A stretch of 45,502 nt of DNA, taken from IMG/VR virus record IMGVR_UViG_3300010412_000433, positions 1 through 45,502 of that record. One strand, 5' to 3'. The position numbers and the translations under genes are program-made. The notes below the pieces were generated by a model that was given only the letters and a program-made list of their open reading frames with translations, ran no database searches and was not told the origin of the DNA. Positions 43,701 to 45,502 of the stretch are shown piece by piece. Source of the DNA: a virus. Every line of letters starts with the position of its first letter. Position 1 is the first letter of the stretch.

Positions 43701-45502
43701 TTTTCCATCAGGTGAAACATTTGTAGCACTATATTTAAAATATGCTTGTCCATCTGCACCAGTTCCATCTGCTATTACTGTGAGTTCATTTAAATCTGAT
43801 GCACCTCCAATTAAACCCCAATTTCCTATATTTAACCATTCTGCACCACCATTACGAACTAAATTTTCACCATGAACATCATAAAGTTTATTTATTGTTA
43901 CTTCATCATTATAAGCGCCAGAAACACAACGAAGTCTTAAAGCACGTTGTGTAGTATGAGCTGCGTTTGTACCCCATTGATCAGCATTATGAGTTAATAC
44001 AAAAGTTGCACTTGTCTCACCAGTAATATTTTGCCAAGTTCCCCATGTATCAACATATTGCCATTGATATGTGCTTAATGTACCAGTTAAAGCAGCAGTT
44101 AATGTAACTTCTTCTGGAGTTATTCCATTATCAGATATTTTAATTGTATAAGAGCTTGCTGAAACAAAAACTGTATTTGGTTCTGATCCATCTGCAGGTA
44201 CCCAAGAAGGTACTAATGTAGCATCTACTGGCATAGTTACAGTAGTTGTACCATCTAGTCTACGAATCCAAGCTGTAATTCGATAAATAGTAGTTTGGGT
44301 AAGTTGTCCATCCCAATCAGCAATATTTGCTCCTCCAGCAGTTATAGCTGAAGTAGTATGTCCAGTTAAAGTATCACCAATAAGTTTAGTAAAGTCTAAG
44401 TTAAATGAGCCTGCTGCTGCTGGAAAACTTGCTGCTGCTGTATTAAAGTCTAAAAGATTTGCACCTTCATAAACATAGAAATCACCACCACTGCCGTTCC
44501 AATCATAAGTAGTAGGACTTACATTCTCATCTACTTCAACCTGATGACTATCATTTGTATAATTTACTGCGAGACCATCAAGTCCTTCAGTACCTTGCAA
44601 TACTGCTGAAAGACTATCAAAATACCAATATCCAGTACTACCGTTTGCTTCACCACAATCGACAGCTGCTTGTGTAACTTCAGGTGATAGTACTGGCACA
44701 GTTAATGTATTACTTATTTTTTGCCAGCTTGATACTGTATAATCAGCAGTACCAACACTATCTGTATTTACATTATTACCTGCAGAGTCAAACCAACGAA
44801 TTTGTATCGCACAATTAGCTGAAAGACCTGCTCCAGGATAAGCATATCCTGTTACTCTAATTGAATCACCTTCTGATACAGGAAATAGATTAGACCAGTG
44901 ATTGGGTCCGCCACCACCTTCAGGAACTCTTAATGAATAAGTACCATTACGAGCATATGTTGAACTAATACTACCTGAAGTTTGTGGAGAAACTGCTCCA
45001 ACAGCTTCCCAGCCAGTTATATCACCAGTCTCAAAACCACCATTGATAATTAAAGCTGTACCTGATGCTCCAGTTAAACCTTGAGTACCTCCAGTACCTT
45101 GTAAACCTTGTGTACCACCACCACCTTGCAAACCTTGTGTACCACTACCACCTTGCAAACCTTGTGTACCATCATAACCCCAGAAGCTGGGAGTTAATGT
45201 AATGTCTTGTGACATTTGTACAGTGGTTGTGCCGTCTAGTCTACGAATCCAAGCTGTAACTCGATAAACAGTAACTGAATCGTAAGTTCCTGAAGTACCC
45301 CAAGTATCAAAAGTTGCTTCTGTAGTGCCACCACCAGTAATAGTTGGTGTAGTTAATGTATCACCAGAAATTTTTGTAAATTGTAAATTATATCGTCCAG
45401 TTGTTCCAGGATAAGTACCACTTTCTGCATTATAAGTTAGGAAAGTACCGCCCTCTAGAATATAGAATTTACCTCCGCTTCCAGTCCAATCTACAGTATC
45501 AG
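40767..45502 (-). CDS. Large tail-fibre/adhesin protein, C-terminal part (5' end beyond window)
   Basis: The frame stays open to the window edge, so the ATG at 45215 is not the true start. About 1,578 residues are visible. At the top is the C-terminal part of a domain (DWTGSGGKFYI ... VTAWIRRLDGTTTV) that recurs at about 44230-44520 (DWNGSGGDFYV ... ITAWIRRLDGTTTV). A short collagen-like stretch GTQGLQGG is at about 45060-45180. Then CBM-like segments (LIINGGFETGDITGW, NLVRNGGAEWLNIGNW), a LamG/concanavalin-like region (about 42000-42400), and a C-terminal beta domain. The plan is that of a multidomain adhesin with carbohydrate-binding modules. It begins the visible part of the leftward operon. 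Confidence 0.85.
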   Translation of the reverse strand, partial: DTVDWTGSGGKFYILEGGTFLTYNAESGTYPGTTGRYNLQFTKISGDTLTTPTITGGGTTEATFDTWGTSGTYDSVTVYRVTAWIRRLDGTTTVQMSQDITLTPSFWGYDGTQGLQGGSGTQGLQGGGGTQGLQGTGGTQGLTGASGTALIINGGFETGDITGWEAVGAVSPQTSGSISSTYARNGTYSLRVPEGGGGPNHWSNLFPVSEGDSIRVTGYAYPGAGLSANCAIQIRWFDSAGNNVNTDSVGTADYTVSSWQKISNTLTVPVLSPEVTQAAVDCGEANGSTGYWYFDSLSAVLQGTEGLDGLAVNYTNDSHQVEVDENVSPTTYDWNGSGGDFYVYEGANLLDFNTAAASFPAAAGSFNLDFTKLIGDTLTGHTTSAITAGGANIADWDGQLTQTTIYRITAWIRRLDGTTTVTMPVDATLVPSWVPADGSEPNTVFVSASSYTIKISDNGITPEEVTLTAALTGTLSTYQWQYVDTWGTWQNITGETSATFVLTHNADQWGTNAAHTTQRALRLRCVSGAYNDEVTINKLYDVHGENLVRNGGAEWLNIGNWGLIGGASDLNELTVIADGTGADGQAYFKYSATNVSPDGKDVILCTVEDMQVDVEDAVYEWSMYIKTDSPPSPAIYHLIGLSPVDEYGANVNTGRAWKIEGTDAQLYETITGTNPTSIKIKPIIGKTFNWFRDQAFYDASSPSTDHNKTSNPVILYGDSTGPVTEFPVESRPNVRYNYIGDSSGTTNYARVTNNSNYGDYDTVDGSTTGWWTIYSQQGGGGGGYYYFNTGKDLADDSSSPSIGGKVNDWISLSGEGGTYMYLPAGAVATTSNWVKYYTYISGQNAWNEHPVDSKFRPNKGIRWMNYINYQVVAGEVDFLFDKCSLRKIPAVFTGYLDNETCNILASTNGLVGSSQYPITGGTFRTFLDGQEVTTSGDVTYTVDSITGTPSPGMVTAYITMGTSTGVYVANNIPQDTTEYSVTYKAVFSRGGLTRTLYKTQTVKIDNYPQGQLTLVDYSDGSGIANIYGEDQITIWNAAGWDLCVYSDEAYTGPVRLDFKTYGATQTNQSFMVGFSDYSDMSSGDDHARVAAAFYFQQNYGGGSGNPGISYWSDTGAATGIVDESVTPHTANDVWSLIWNGRSYTMLKNGAYFAGPYKPASTPAYHRLFIAFGGNATTDGVTDISMIGTGLRTATAYLYQRTTTSSAPGSLPASNHTYTFSTQVVSGSLPDNGWQATVPTASTSDYLWVTTATAISSLDTDTIYPAEWSTAALITTDGAPASWRQRIVPDGDFVHDTIANATAITSSNADYWTTSGSDGGSSTYYTSGGSPNGYIRMVCPSGNYYQRLRASLDSTAIPVPGEMMLDVTLSYKVVSAFTSGSNTNYPKAVACVIGGENASGTVSGNSDTLYYFPITEGSGSTVYSKTVSVPWHGTVKWNGSAVGDYNRPTVQLVSWGTGTGYGTIDIVGLYAEVSTAANLVYQPAGGTTYSTVEADSQKRIIYMTGNVSITASIPYPIGTILTFVNRAGATKTITLSSGSLYKAGDSSTTNPVTLNQNAIANAVKTDSTVWVISGMGIQ

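Noticed and set aside
45215-45217. ATG at 45215 taken as the start of the large fibre gene
   Set aside because: The frame is open upstream to the window end and the upstream residues match an internal domain of the same protein, so the ATG is internal.
1-45502. tRNA genes and integration/lysogeny functions
   Set aside because: No cloverleaf-like sequence was seen in the gene-free gaps, all under 300 bases, and no integrase, repressor or att-like duplication was recognised. A tRNA scan would settle the first point.

Overview
The window is part of the genome of a tailed double-stranded DNA phage (Caudoviricetes), almost certainly strictly lytic. It has a full phage replication set, tail-fibre-like structural genes, a nested spanin pair and no integrase or repressor that I can recognise. 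The spanins imply a Gram-negative host. Most of the window is AT-rich. The gene set (PhoH-like, ThyX, MazG, monomeric class II ribonucleotide reductase, gp46/gp47-like nuclease, gp32-like SSB, family A polymerase with Phe at motif B, many G-x-Q/G-T-T collagen-like fibres) resembles aquatic, often marine, phages. I cannot name the host. Terminase, capsid and main tail genes are not in the window.

There are three transcription blocks. (1) The left block (1-5337) runs leftward. It holds a small heat-shock protein, a terminator, the nested i-spanin/o-spanin pair, then a tightly overlapped run of glycan genes: an MptE/norphogenetic-like protein, two or three glycosyltransferases, a methyltransferase, UDP-GlcNAc 2-epimerase and the first 14 codons of an NAD-dependent sugar epimerase. 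(2) The central block (5568-30613) runs rightward. It holds MazG, a DUF3310-like protein, ThyX, small regulators, an NAD+ DNA ligase split into two genes, two related Myb/SANT-like helix-turn-helix proteins, replicative helicase, primase, DNA polymerase, PhoH, an SF2 helicase, SSB, gp47/gp46-like nuclease, a GIY-YIG homing endonuclease, a PD-(D/E)XK resolvase-like nuclease, a FEN-type 5' exonuclease and class II RNR. A beta-propeller protein and a TPR-FkbM methyltransferase fusion close the block. (3) The right block (30610-45502) runs leftward. It encodes tail-fibre/adhesin proteins, including a 1841-residue collagen-like giant, a short collagen-like protein, a sulfotransferase-like enzyme and a large fibre gene that continues past the right edge.

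Control signals can be read directly. Divergent sigma70-type promoters lie between blocks 1 and 2. At least eight promoters match TTGAC(A/T)-17/18-TATAAT, and most carry an A-rich AAAAATAAT-like stretch upstream. Five intrinsic-terminator candidates sit in gaps or coding sequence of blocks 2 and 3 and one between hsp20 and the spanins. Two of these are unusual because they lie inside coding sequence: one in the first codons of the gene after RNR, and one for the late leftward transcripts inside the convergent TPR-FkbM gene. The first ligase gene starts at the predicted transcription start, so its mRNA looks leaderless.

Points most worth a second look: the Myb-like repeat proteins, whose base composition and signals differ from their neighbours; the promoter family; a possible RNA thermometer ahead of hsp20; coding-sequence terminators; a GC-rich foreign-looking gene in the fibre cluster; and a proline-free, threonine-rich collagen giant in a genome that also carries glycosyltransferases, methyltransferases and a sulfotransferase.
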